Origin: Comamonas_C sp026954015 | GTDB lineage: Bacteria; Pseudomonadota; Gammaproteobacteria; Burkholderiales; Burkholderiaceae_C | Direction of reading: 5' to 3' | Length of the DNA: 64,000 bases | NCBI GenBank assembly: GCA_035063785.1 | Contig: JAPSFS010000004.1 | Location: 124,001 to 188,000 of the forward strand | In this document: piece after piece, positions 16,758 through 25,532 of the stretch | Layout of the letters: each line of letters starts with the position of its first letter | Position numbering within the stretch: the stretch's first letter is position 1 | Position numbers and translations under genes: made by a program | The notes under the pieces: generated by a model | What the model was told of the DNA's origin: nothing | Databases searched by the model: none | Seen by the model: only the letters and a program-made list of their open reading frames with translations

Positions 16758-18164
16758 CTAGACGAATCCCAGGTTGCGCGTCGAGAAGTTGACGATTTCG
16801 GGCGCGACCAGCGCGAGGTCGGAGTTCGATACGCCGAACCACGACGCCATCGTTGCGGCGTACTGTGCCACCGAGGTGCTCGGCAGCAACCGGCCTTGGC
16901 CGGTGTCTTCCTGGCCCCCGAGCAAGATCTGCGGAGGGGTGCCGTAAAACTTGCCGCCGTTGACCGCACCGCCCGTGACGAAGTGCGTGCTGCCCCAGCC
17001 GTGGTCCGATCCATCGCCATTGGATTTCATCGTCCGGCCGAATTCCGATGCGGTGAACGTCGTGACGTTGCGGTCCAGGCCGATGCTCTTCATCGCCTGC
17101 CGGAATCCGCTCATGCCCACTGCGAGCTGCCGGAGCTGCTCGCGATGGCGGGTGTTGAGGTTGTCGTGGTTGTCGAAGCCGCCGAGCGAAACCAGGAACA
17201 CCTGCCGCTTCATGCCCAGCCGACTTTGTGCGTCGATGAGCCGCGCCACCATCTTGAGCTGGCGGTTGAGCGGCAAACTCGAGGCCGCAGCGTCCTTGTC
17301 GGGCAGATCGGCATCAAAGCTGGTGGCGTTGCCCGCGATCGCTCCGGTCAGCGCGTCATACGATTCAAGTGCCCGCACGGTGGTGCGGTTGTATTCGTAC
17401 TCCAGGATCTGGCCGCGCTCTTCGGTGATGAGCTGGCGCAGCGCGGCGCTGCACGCGGCCGAGCCGTAGAGATTGGTGGTTGCGCTCTTGATCGCTACCG
17501 GCCCACCCGTGCCGATCTGGTAGGACAGCGCCTGCTCACCTGAGAGGAACACCGCGTTGCCGGTAACCGAGACGCAGGTGAAAAGCTGCCGGCCGTTACC
17601 AGAGAGCGCCAGGTCGCCGAGGGTGCCGCCCCAGCCGCGCACCGCCCCTTCGGCCTGTGAGCTTTGCCAGACGGATTGCTGGTCGTTGTGGGAAAAGAGC
17701 TTGGGTGGCAGCGGTACCGAGCGCTTCTTGTACTGGTCGAGCGTCGTGGGCTGTATCAGCGGCCCGACATTGAGCTGCACCGCCAGCGTGCCATCGTCGA
17801 ACAGCGGTTTGAGCGCTGACAGTGTTGGTGCGAGTGCGTACTGGCGACCGCCGTCGAGCGTGGGCGCGAGCTGCGTGCCGGCGAGATCGTCGCGTGGAAT
17901 CGCGACGGCGCCCCGCACCGTGGTGTAGTCCGCGTGACCCGTGGCGTCGCAGGGAATCACCGTGTTGCCGTTGTCGTTGCCGCCGTAGAGAAAGATGCAG
18001 ACCAGCGCCTTGTAGTCGGAATTCGACTGGGCAGTATCGGCGGCGGCCTCACTGATCGCGGCCAGGTTCACGGCCCACGGCGTGGCGACGCCTGCAAGGC
18101 CGAGCTGCCCCATGCGCTGCAGAAAGGTGCGGCGGGCGATTTCGCCGGTGCGGTTGATTTTCAT
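16758..18164 (-). CDS. DUF1501 family protein with Tat signal
   Basis: Exported protein of 468 residues with alkaline-phosphatase-like features. The N-terminus has a twin-arginine signal, ARRTFLQRMGQLGLAG. The family motif FLYGGNDNGNTVIP follows, with VFLVSLGGFDNHDNL in the middle and TASEFGRTMKSNGDGSDHGWG towards the end, which look like metal-binding stretches of the phosphatase superfamily. The function of DUF1501 proteins is not established. The ATG (18162-18164) has AAGGAAG five bases upstream and lies 11 bp after the DUF1800 gene, its usual partner. Convergent with selD, with only 13 bp between them. Confidence 0.85.
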   Translation of the reverse strand: MKINRTGEIARRTFLQRMGQLGLAGVATPWAVNLAAISEAAADTAQSNSDYKALVCIFLYGGNDNGNTVIPCDATGHADYTTVRGAVAIPRDDLAGTQLAPTLDGGRQYALAPTLSALKPLFDDGTLAVQLNVGPLIQPTTLDQYKKRSVPLPPKLFSHNDQQSVWQSSQAEGAVRGWGGTLGDLALSGNGRQLFTCVSVTGNAVFLSGEQALSYQIGTGGPVAIKSATTNLYGSAACSAALRQLITEERGQILEYEYNRTTVRALESYDALTGAIAGNATSFDADLPDKDAAASSLPLNRQLKMVARLIDAQSRLGMKRQVFLVSLGGFDNHDNLNTRHREQLRQLAVGMSGFRQAMKSIGLDRNVTTFTASEFGRTMKSNGDGSDHGWGSTHFVTGGAVNGGKFYGTPPQILLGGQEDTGQGRLLPSTSVAQYAATMASWFGVSNSDLALVAPEIVNFSTRNLGFV

Positions 18165-18175
18165 GGGTGCTTCCT

Positions 18176-19906
18176 TTATTTCAAGACCAGGTACTCGGGG
18201 CAGCACATCGTCATGAAAATCGCTGCATAGACGCGGTTCTTTTTGCCTTTGTCGTCCGCCTTGATGCTGCCGATCGCGTCGCTGATGACCTGCATCGTCG
18301 TGGAAGAGAGCTGTCCGGCTGCAAGCAGCAGGTTGAGGCGGTTCACCAGCGCCTGCGGGTTGTCGGCCAGCGCGATCTCGGTCGGATAGCCATCGGCAAC
18401 CGCGATCTTGGAGACGCCAGTGGAGACCGCGGTCTGCATGAAATTGAGATAACCGGCGACCGAACTCTCGTTGGTCACCTGAAACTCCGGCGCCACAAGG
18501 TTGTTTGTAGCGAGCTGGGTGTTGGGCGGCACGTAGCCGGGGCGGAAGTAGTTGAATACCGAGGGGCTGCGCAGGGGGCTCTGCCCCAGCGCACTGGAGG
18601 CATCGGATTTGTTGCCGACCGCCCACTTGCCGTCGGTCGACGTGGCGCCGAAGGTGCGTGCCCACTGCACCCAGCGCACCATGGGCTCGCGCAGCTTGCC
18701 CAGGGTATCGGGCGTCGGGTTGGCGCGTGCCTCCGGATCGAGCAGCACGGCCCGGGTGACCGCGGCGAGATCGCCGCGCCTGCCGTTGCCATTGTTCGCG
18801 AACGTCGCCGCGACGCGCCCTATGTAGGCTGGGCTGGGGTTGCTCATCACAAGCCGCTGGATCAGCTGGCGCGCGATGAAGGGGGCGGTGTTGGGGTGGT
18901 TGAAGAGCGTATCCAGCGCGGTATCGAGTGCCTTGGGCCCCGGGGTGCTGCCGCTGATGGTGGTGCCGAGAAACGTCGCATCGACCGTGGAGTGGTTCTT
19001 GCTGTTGAACGCCATGGGATTGCGCAGCTTCACCGGATTCGTGTCCTGCACGTGTCCGGTCGTGTCCAGGTCGTACCCGGTGAATACGCGCGCAAGGTTG
19101 CTCACGTCCTCGGTGGTATAGGTCTCCACAGGCTGGCCGCCTGCGCCCAGCATGTGCGTGCCGTCCATGTTGAGCTGGTACAGGCCGATGGTGAAGAGCT
19201 GCATCACCTCGCGCGCATAGTTCTCGTCCGGCTGGCTGCCGGTCTTGGGGTTTTCGCCCTTGTTGCCCTTGGTGTTGAGGTACATGCCCATCGCGGGGTT
19301 GAGCGTGATCGCGCGCAGCAGGTCGCGATAGTTGCCGAAAGCGTGCTTGTTGAGCACGTCCCAGTACGCGGCCATCGCAAACCCAGGCGATTCGGTGCTG
19401 ACTTCGTTGGCGGAGACCACCATGATCTCGGACCAGGCGAGCGCCAGCCGTTTGCGCAGCGCATCGGGAGCGGTCATCAGCTGGTTCCAGACCATGGCAT
19501 CGGTGAGGGAGCTGTCGTAGCGCTTATCGGAGTTGTTGTAGCCCTGGCTGACCAGCCAGTCCCAGCCGGTGATGGATACCGGTCGTGACATCTCGATGTC
19601 GAGCCAGCCACCGTAGCCGAGATCACGCACCCGCTTGATTTCCGCCGGGGTTGACGAGAACTGCGCCTGCTGCAGGAAGCGCGCGGCCTGTGCGTCGTCG
19701 GCCGGCAGCATCTCGGGGCTGATCGGCGCATCGGGATCCTCCGAACCGCCACCGCAGGCCGCCAGTGCAGCCGCCGCGGCGGCGCTGATCGCGGCGCGCG
19801 CGGCGAGCGACGATGCCAGGTCGTCGCGCCGTGGTACATGGACCTCGGCTACGGTTGTGTCTTCCGGGTCGAGAACGCCGGGCAAATGGGCACTGGCTGC
19901 CGTCAT
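18176..19906 (-). CDS. DUF1800 family exported protein
   Basis: Protein of 576 residues of unknown function, always or nearly always found beside DUF1501 genes. The N-terminal part ends in ARAAISAAAAAALAACGGGS, which contains a lipobox-like LAAC and suggests a lipoprotein or anchored form, though the leader is unusually long. Family motifs are FLQQAQFSSTPAEI, NPAMGMYLNT, NYAREVMQLFTIGLYQLN, FNHPNTAPFIARQLIQRLV and SPSVFNYFRPGYVPP. The ATG at 19904-19906 was chosen; a longer start at 20002 adds residues without family character. It is the first gene of a two-gene operon with DUF1501. Confidence 0.82.
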   Translation of the reverse strand: MTAASAHLPGVLDPEDTTVAEVHVPRRDDLASSLAARAAISAAAAAALAACGGGSEDPDAPISPEMLPADDAQAARFLQQAQFSSTPAEIKRVRDLGYGGWLDIEMSRPVSITGWDWLVSQGYNNSDKRYDSSLTDAMVWNQLMTAPDALRKRLALAWSEIMVVSANEVSTESPGFAMAAYWDVLNKHAFGNYRDLLRAITLNPAMGMYLNTKGNKGENPKTGSQPDENYAREVMQLFTIGLYQLNMDGTHMLGAGGQPVETYTTEDVSNLARVFTGYDLDTTGHVQDTNPVKLRNPMAFNSKNHSTVDATFLGTTISGSTPGPKALDTALDTLFNHPNTAPFIARQLIQRLVMSNPSPAYIGRVAATFANNGNGRRGDLAAVTRAVLLDPEARANPTPDTLGKLREPMVRWVQWARTFGATSTDGKWAVGNKSDASSALGQSPLRSPSVFNYFRPGYVPPNTQLATNNLVAPEFQVTNESSVAGYLNFMQTAVSTGVSKIAVADGYPTEIALADNPQALVNRLNLLLAAGQLSSTTMQVISDAIGSIKADDKGKKNRVYAAIFMTMCCPEYLVLK

Positions 19907-20350
19907 AGGGGGTCGGTCCTGTGGGTGGCTGCAAAAAATGGCGCAAGGGCCTCCGGCGTGGCATGGCCCGCGCTCAAGCGACGCGGCGCACACTGCACGC
20001 AAGCCCCTGCAGCCGAACTTATCGGCGTCGCGTACTGCGACTTGAGGGTGATGGGTGAAAATTTCTCGCCGGGTGTGCGGGGCCGGCGCCGATCAGTTGA
20101 TCAGCGAGGCCCGCGCGGGCGAAAAGAGACAAAAGAAAGACGTATCACGAAACTTGGCGCGTATTGTCAGCCGTTTGCATGCAATGCCGCCTGAAGCAGG
20201 CGTAACAGGTGTAGCAAACATCCTCGGCCCGTCTGCGGGGCGGGTATCCACCGCAGCGCACGCCGTTTCGTCGACGAGCAGGCCACGGCAGTGCGCGTCG
20301 GTGCCGAACGTGATCAAGGCGGGGGCGCAGATGCCGGACGTGCTGCTGCA
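19907..20350. other. 444-bp intergenic region upstream of DUF1800/DUF1501 operon
   Basis: No coding frame is convincing here. Visible structure: hairpin CGCCTG-AAG-CAGGCG near 20188-20202, palindromes GATCAGTTGATC (20091-20102) and GCCCGCGCGGGC (20108-20119), and the palindrome TTGCATGCAA near 20175-20184. The region is less GC-rich around 20120-20220 than its flanks and is the likely site of the operon promoter; no strong sigma-70 hexamers were identified. Confidence 0.5.
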
Positions 20351-22120
20351 TCAGCCCGGCGGCGCAAGCTGGCCCAGCGCCTGCAGGAGTCTGGACGCAT
20401 CCACGGGTTTGAACAGGACCGGCAGGCTCGTGGCCCGCACGCGCTGCAGGGGCTCGGGCGCGGTCTCCCCGGTGATGATGAGCGTGGGCAGCGGGCCCGT
20501 GGCACCGGCGTGGCGTTCGCGCAGCGTGAGCGCAAGCGTCAGGCCGTCCGCGCCCTCGGCCAGGCGCAGATCGCAGATCAGCGCGTCGAAAGGCGTGCCG
20601 TCGTGCGCGGCCTGCGCGCAGGCGGCATGCGCCTGCGCCGCATCGGCAGCGCGGTGCAGTTGCACGCCGACGCAGTGCATCACCGTTTGCATCGCATCGG
20701 CGATGTCGTCTTCGTCGTCTACCAGCAGGACGTGCCGTGGCAGCGACCCCGGTGCATGGCGCGGCGCTGTGGCGCCGGTCTGTACGCCGCGCGCGTCGTG
20801 GACGGGCAGCGCACGCTGCGCGACGACGCGAAACCGTGTGCCCCGGCCAGGCCAGGAATCGACGTGGATTTCGTGGCCCAGCAGGCGCACGAGGCGCTGC
20901 ACGATCGAAAGCCCCATGCCCAGCCCGCGAGTGCGGTCGCGCCCGGGGTTGTCGATCTGGTAGAACTCCTGGAAGATCTCCGGGCGGTGCGCTGCGTCGA
21001 TGCCGATCCCCGTGTCGCACACGTCGATCCACACCGCATCACCGCGTAGCCGTGCCACGACGAGCACGCCGCCGTGCGGGGTGTACTTGAGCGCGTTGTC
21101 CACGAGGTTGGCGAGTGCGCGCTGCAGCAGTTGCGGGTCGCTGCGCACCCACAGCGGCGTCGCGCGCAGGCGCAACTGGAGCCCGCGTTCCTCGGCGGTG
21201 GCGGTGAAGGTCTCGCTGAGCCGCTGCAAGACGGCGTTGAGCGGCGTCGGCGCGATATCGGGCGTGATTGCGCCCGCGTCCAGGCGCGAGACGTCGAGCA
21301 TCGAGTCGAGCGAGCTGCCGAGCGCATCGACCGCATGCATCAAGCGCGTGGCGCTCGCGTGCAGGCGGTGGCCCGCGAGTTCCCTCGTGAGCACGGAGCC
21401 GAACAGTGCAATCGCGTGCATGGGCTGGCGCAGATCGTGGCTCGCGGCGGCGAGAAAGTGCGTCTTGGCGTCACTCGCACGCTGCGCCACCTGCACCTGC
21501 TCGGCCAGCCGGTCAGCCAGGTCTTCCTTCTCGAACCGCGCCACGAGTGTCTGCGCCATGTGGCGTTGCTGGCGGCGACCGAAGTGCATCACCAGCCCCA
21601 GGTTGGTCACGACGCAGGCGACCATGAAGAGGAATGCCGGCCCGCCCTGCCACAGCAGTGCGGCGATGAGCCCGAGGTTCATCGGTACCGTCCACGCCAC
21701 GACCACCGGCCAGGCCTGTGTGGCGTAGATGGCGGCACTGCTGGCGATCGTGATGATGATGACCAGCAGCGCGTGCAGCACCGCGTCACCGGCCGGCGGC
21801 AGCATCCAGGCGCCAGTGGCCCAGATCGTGCTCTCCAATGCCGAGAACGCCATGAACCGGTGCAGCCAGCGGGTTGCGTTTTGCGCGCGGGTCGCATCTG
21901 CGTAGTAGCGACGGGACAGTTGGTCGCCCGTAAGGTGCGCAAGCGCCCGCAGGCCGAGCCAGGCCCAGGCGAGTGGAGAGCCCGTCTGCCAGTAAAAGAA
22001 GCTTGCCATGAAGATGCTGAACAGCGTCTCGATCCAGCGCGAGTCGCGATCCACCCGCGCCTGCACGTCGACCTGCGCCGCGAGGAGGCGCTCGGTGATG
22101 GCGGGCGGGACTGCGGGCAT
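20351..22120 (-). CDS. Hybrid sensor histidine kinase with receiver domain
   Basis: Membrane kinase of 589 residues. About five hydrophobic segments (residues about 30-190) form the sensor. The phospho-accepting H-box is ASHDLRQPMHAIALFGS (about residue 230), followed by the ATPase boxes LVDNALKYTPHGG, CDTGIGID and RGLGMGLSIVQRL, and a C-terminal receiver domain starting HVLLVDDEDDIADAM with the acceptor Asp in ALICDLRL and the conserved Lys in VLFKPVDA. The HDLRQP-type H-box and trailing receiver are typical of kinases paired with a LuxR-type regulator, as here. The ATG follows the stop codon of the upstream response-regulator gene with no gap. The signal is unknown. Confidence 0.9.
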   Translation of the reverse strand: MPAVPPAITERLLAAQVDVQARVDRDSRWIETLFSIFMASFFYWQTGSPLAWAWLGLRALAHLTGDQLSRRYYADATRAQNATRWLHRFMAFSALESTIWATGAWMLPPAGDAVLHALLVIIITIASSAAIYATQAWPVVVAWTVPMNLGLIAALLWQGGPAFLFMVACVVTNLGLVMHFGRRQQRHMAQTLVARFEKEDLADRLAEQVQVAQRASDAKTHFLAAASHDLRQPMHAIALFGSVLTRELAGHRLHASATRLMHAVDALGSSLDSMLDVSRLDAGAITPDIAPTPLNAVLQRLSETFTATAEERGLQLRLRATPLWVRSDPQLLQRALANLVDNALKYTPHGGVLVVARLRGDAVWIDVCDTGIGIDAAHRPEIFQEFYQIDNPGRDRTRGLGMGLSIVQRLVRLLGHEIHVDSWPGRGTRFRVVAQRALPVHDARGVQTGATAPRHAPGSLPRHVLLVDDEDDIADAMQTVMHCVGVQLHRAADAAQAHAACAQAAHDGTPFDALICDLRLAEGADGLTLALTLRERHAGATGPLPTLIITGETAPEPLQRVRATSLPVLFKPVDASRLLQALGQLAPPG

Positions 22121-22786
22121 TCAGCGCAACCGGCTGATGAGCTGGGCGCGCGAGCGCACGCCGAAGACCAGCAGCAGCGCGGAGACGTGGTTTTTCACCG
22201 TACCTTCCGCCAGGCCCATGCGCGTGGCGATCTCGCGGTTGGAAAGCCCCGTGAGCAGATCGTCGAGCAGCGCGCTCTGGCGCTGCGTGAGGTGCACGCT
22301 CTCGCCGTCGCGTGTCTGCACGATGCGTGTGGCCAAGGTTTCGCTGTCGTCCTCAATGGTGCTGCTTGCATGTGGCTCAGGGCCCTGTCCGGCGAGCGTG
22401 CGCACGAAATCCACCACCTCGGCCATCCGGCCCGATTTGCTCAGGAAGGCCAGCGCCCCGACGCGCATTGCTTCACGCATGAGCCCCGGGTCGTTGTCGC
22501 CCGAGAGCGCAACGATGCGCGCGCAGGGGTGACACGCGAGAAAGCTGCGCAGCCCCGAAAGCCCGTGCGTGTCGGGCAGATGCAGGTCCAGCAGCACGAG
22601 GTCGATGCTGGACTTGTGCGCTGCGTAGAGCGCCAGCGCTTGCGAGAGCGATCCTGCTTCAAGCACGGCCGGCGCGCCCGCGCCCGAAGCCCCGGCACCC
22701 AGCAGCGTGCTCATGCCCAGCCGCACCAGTTCATGATCGTCGACGATCAGGATCTGGCGGCTGCGCGGGCGGGCGGCGGGCGTCAT
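22121..22786 (-). CDS. NarL/LuxR-family response regulator
   Basis: Two-domain regulator of 221 residues: a receiver (QILIVDDHELVRLGM, acceptor Asp in VLLDLHLPDTHG, conserved Lys in AFLSKSG) and a C-terminal LuxR helix-turn-helix (LTQRQSALLDDLLTGLSNREIATRMGLAEGTVKNHVSAL, residues about 165-205). It is first in a two-gene operon with the hybrid kinase directly downstream and adjoining it base to base. The target genes are not evident; the nearby hmgA gene lies on the same strand 73 bp upstream, but nothing ties the two together. Confidence 0.9.
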   Translation of the reverse strand: MTPAARPRSRQILIVDDHELVRLGMSTLLGAGASGAGAPAVLEAGSLSQALALYAAHKSSIDLVLLDLHLPDTHGLSGLRSFLACHPCARIVALSGDNDPGLMREAMRVGALAFLSKSGRMAEVVDFVRTLAGQGPEPHASSTIEDDSETLATRIVQTRDGESVHLTQRQSALLDDLLTGLSNREIATRMGLAEGTVKNHVSALLLVFGVRSRAQLISRLR

Positions 22787-22859
22787 CCCCGCATGGTAGG
22801 CGCGATGCGGCGGCGCGCAAAGTGTCGAAAGTCACTGCGCGGCACACGCGCCCGGCCGC

Positions 22860-24152
22860 TCAGCCGCGCTGCTTGGGGTCGAAGTGCTTCTTCAGGCCCA
22901 TCCAGCACTGGTGGTACTGACGCTGGCGCTGAGGCGACTCAAGCGCGAAGCGCGTGGTCTGGATCACCGCCGGGGTCTCGAACATGATGGCCATCGTGTC
23001 CTTGATGTAGTCGGCCTTGCTCGTGTCGGCGTGGCTGGCTTTCTCGAACGTGCCGGCGTCGGGCCCGTGGCCGATCATGGTGTTGTGCAGCGACGAGCCG
23101 CCCGGCAGGAAGCCCTCGGCCTTGGCGTCGTAGATGCCGTGCACCAGCCCCATGTATTCGCCCGCGATGTTGCGGTGAAACCAGGGCGGACGGAAGGTGT
23201 CCTGCATCGCGAGCACGCGCGGCGCGAATACCGCGAAGTCCAGCGTGTCGACACCCGGCGTGCTGCTGGGCGCGTGCAGCACGAGGAAGATCGACGGGTC
23301 CGGGTGGTCGTAGCTGATCGAGCCGATGGCGTTGAACTTGCGCAGGTCGTACTTGTAGGGTGCGCCGCTGCCGTGCCAGGCCACCACGTCCAGCGGCGAG
23401 TGGCCGATCGGCGCGCTCCACAGCCGCCCCTGGAACTTGGCCACCATCTCGAAACGCCCCTCCTTGTCCTCGTACGCCGCCACGGGCGTGAGGAAGTCGC
23501 GCGGGTGCGCCAGGCCGTTGGAGCCCATCACGCCCAGATCCGGCAGGCGCAGGTGCGCGCCGTAGTTCTCGCAGACGTAGCCGCGTGCATTGCCGTCGGG
23601 CAGCTCCACGCGAAAGCGCACGCCGCGCGGGATCACGGCGATCTCCTGCGGCTCGATGTCGATCACGCCGAACTCGGTGGCGATGTGCAAGCGCCCCTGC
23701 TGCGGCACGATGAGCAGCTCGCCGTCGGCGTTGTGGAAGTAGCGCGTCGTCATCGACTGGTTGGCCGCGTAGATGTGCACCGCGCAGCCCGCGTTGCCGC
23801 CCATCGTGGTCATGCCGTCGATGAAGTCCACCTCCGCGCTCGGGCCGGGCAGCGGCAGCGGATCCCAGCGCAGCGGGTTGGGCGGCGTGGGCACCTCGTC
23901 GAAGTGGCTGAGCCAGCGCGGCGCGATGTCTGAAAGCTCGTAGGGCTCCTGCACCGCGGCGGGGCGGATGCGGTAGAGCCACGAGCGCCGGTTGGCGTGG
24001 CGCGGCGCGGTGAAAGCCGTACCCGAGAGCTGTTCGGCGTAGAGGCCGTAGGGCGCCTGCTGTGGTGAATTGCCACGCGCGGGCAGCGCGCCTGGCAATG
24101 CCTCGGTGGCGAATTCGTTGCCGAAACCGGTGAGGTAGCGGGAAGGTTCCAT
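22860..24152 (-). CDS. hmgA: Homogentisate 1,2-dioxygenase
   Basis: Non-haem iron dioxygenase of 430 residues that opens the ring of homogentisate to maleylacetoacetate in tyrosine/phenylalanine breakdown. It begins with the highly conserved YLTGFGNEFATEALPGALP and carries the family blocks PYGLYAEQLSGTAFTAPR, PPWFHRNIAGEYMGLVHG (iron ligands His and Glu) and FLPGGSSLHNTMIGHGPD. Length matches the family. The usual partner fahA (fumarylacetoacetase) is not adjacent here. It may form its own transcription unit. Confidence 0.96.
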   Translation of the reverse strand: MEPSRYLTGFGNEFATEALPGALPARGNSPQQAPYGLYAEQLSGTAFTAPRHANRRSWLYRIRPAAVQEPYELSDIAPRWLSHFDEVPTPPNPLRWDPLPLPGPSAEVDFIDGMTTMGGNAGCAVHIYAANQSMTTRYFHNADGELLIVPQQGRLHIATEFGVIDIEPQEIAVIPRGVRFRVELPDGNARGYVCENYGAHLRLPDLGVMGSNGLAHPRDFLTPVAAYEDKEGRFEMVAKFQGRLWSAPIGHSPLDVVAWHGSGAPYKYDLRKFNAIGSISYDHPDPSIFLVLHAPSSTPGVDTLDFAVFAPRVLAMQDTFRPPWFHRNIAGEYMGLVHGIYDAKAEGFLPGGSSLHNTMIGHGPDAGTFEKASHADTSKADYIKDTMAIMFETPAVIQTTRFALESPQRQRQYHQCWMGLKKHFDPKQRG

Positions 24153-24220
24153 GGTATTGCTCCTGTTGATCGACGCCGCAAGCGTAGCGCGTCGGAGCGT
24201 GGCGGCGCAGCGCCAGAGGT

Positions 24221-24607
24221 TTAGCCCGCGCCGGTCTTGCCGCGAAACGATGCAGCGCCGAGCACGCCGATGCCGCCGGCCACCACCAGCACGTACCAGA
24301 GCGGCCAGGCCGGCGCGTCGGCCGTGGCGCCCGGCAGCAGCCCGATGCCGCCGGCCACGAGCACGACGGCCGCGACCAGTGCGAGCAGCAGCAGCGCCAG
24401 CGCGGCCGGGCGCGATGCGCGGTGCACCGCATGGGCGCTCGCGCCCATCGCCAGCAGCACGAAGCCGCCGATGACGAAGAGCGGGAACAGCACCCAGATC
24501 ATCGGCCCTGCGGTAATGACCGTCAGGCCCAACGGCACCGCGACGAGTGCCGCGCCGCAGACGATGCCCAGAAGGATCAGGACGAGGCTGAAAAAGGCGA
24601 TCGGCAT
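24221..24607 (-). CDS. Small multi-spanning membrane protein, unknown function
   Basis: 128 residues with four hydrophobic segments: residues about 4-30, 36-54, 68-88 and 102-120. The short polar parts carry no catalytic motif. No family was recognised with confidence. It lies between thyA and hmgA on the same strand, 46 bp from thyA and 68 bp from hmgA. The codon pattern and lack of competing frames support coding, but expression is unproven. Confidence 0.6.
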   Translation of the reverse strand: MPIAFFSLVLILLGIVCGAALVAVPLGLTVITAGPMIWVLFPLFVIGGFVLLAMGASAHAVHRASRPAALALLLLALVAAVVLVAGGIGLLPGATADAPAWPLWYVLVVAGGIGVLGAASFRGKTGAG

Positions 24608-24653
24608 GCTGCCTCCAGGGCGGTGGGGTGATGGCGCATTATGGCGATGGCGG

Positions 24654-25466
24654 CTACACGGCCACTGGCGCCCTGATCGCGGGATGGTGCTGGTAGTTCA
24701 GCACTTCGAAATCCTCGTATTCGTATTCGAAGATCGACGCCGGGCGACGCCTGATGTGGAGCTGTGGGTAGGGGTAGGGCTCGCGCGCGAGCTGGGTTTG
24801 CACCTGCTCGAAGTGGTTGCTGTAGAGATGGCAGTCGCCGCCCGTCCAGATGAAGTCGCCCACGGCCAGGTCGCACTGCTGCGCCAGCATGTGCGTGAGC
24901 AGCGCGTAGCTGGCGATGTTGAAGGGCACGCCCAGAAAGATGTCCGCGCTGCGCTGGTAGAGCTGGCAGGAGAGCTTTCCTTCGGCGACGTAGAACTGGA
25001 ACAGCGCATGGCAGGGCATCAGCGCCATCCTGGAGAGATCGGCCACATTCCAGGCCGAGACGATGATGCGGCGGCTGTCCGGGTTGCTCCTGAGCTGATC
25101 CACCACCTGCGCGATCTGGTCGATGTGCCCGCCGCCCGGCGTGGGCCAGCTGCGCCACTGCACGCCATAGACCGGGCCGAGATCGCCATCGGGCCCGGCC
25201 CATTCATCCCAGATCGTCACGCCGCGCTCCTGCAGCCAGCGCGCGTTGCCATCCCCGCGCAGGAACCACAGCAGCTCGTAGATGATGGATTTCAGGTGCA
25301 CCTTCTTGGTCGTCACCAGCGGAAAGCCCTGCGCCAGATCGAAGCGCATCTGGTGGCCGAACACGCTTTTGGTGCCGGTGCCGGTGCGGTCGCCCTTGGC
25401 CACGCCGTGCTCGAACACGTGGCGCATCAGGTCTTCGTAGGGGTGGTGGATGGGTTGGGAGGTCAT
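24654..25466 (-). CDS. thyA: Thymidylate synthase
   Basis: Methylates dUMP to dTMP with methylenetetrahydrofolate. It has 270 residues. Landmarks are GDRTGTGTKSVFGHQMRFDL, FPLVTTKKVHLKSIIYELLWFL, the catalytic cysteine in ALMPCHALFQFYV, LYQRSADIFLGVPFNIASYALL and the C-terminal HPAIRAPVAV, which closes over the active site. Length is typical of the bacterial enzyme. A family-1 repeat fills the 50 bp between it and the upstream FAD oxidase gene. Confidence 0.97.
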   Translation of the reverse strand: MTSQPIHHPYEDLMRHVFEHGVAKGDRTGTGTKSVFGHQMRFDLAQGFPLVTTKKVHLKSIIYELLWFLRGDGNARWLQERGVTIWDEWAGPDGDLGPVYGVQWRSWPTPGGGHIDQIAQVVDQLRSNPDSRRIIVSAWNVADLSRMALMPCHALFQFYVAEGKLSCQLYQRSADIFLGVPFNIASYALLTHMLAQQCDLAVGDFIWTGGDCHLYSNHFEQVQTQLAREPYPYPQLHIRRRPASIFEYEYEDFEVLNYQHHPAIRAPVAV

Positions 25467-25471
25467 TTTTA

Positions 25472-25532
25472 CGTCAAATTGGCCTGTAACGCTTGCCTGT
25501 CAAGCGCTGACAGCTCTCATTTTTCAAGTATG
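25472..25532 (+). repeat. Family-1 palindromic repeat, copy E
   Basis: Copy between the FAD-linked oxidase gene and thyA (both minus strand): GTCAAATTGGCCTGTAACGCTTG, loop, CAAGCGCTGACAGCTCTCATTTTTCAAG. It provides the TGA stop codon (25517-25519) and last residues of the oxidase. Confidence 0.88.
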
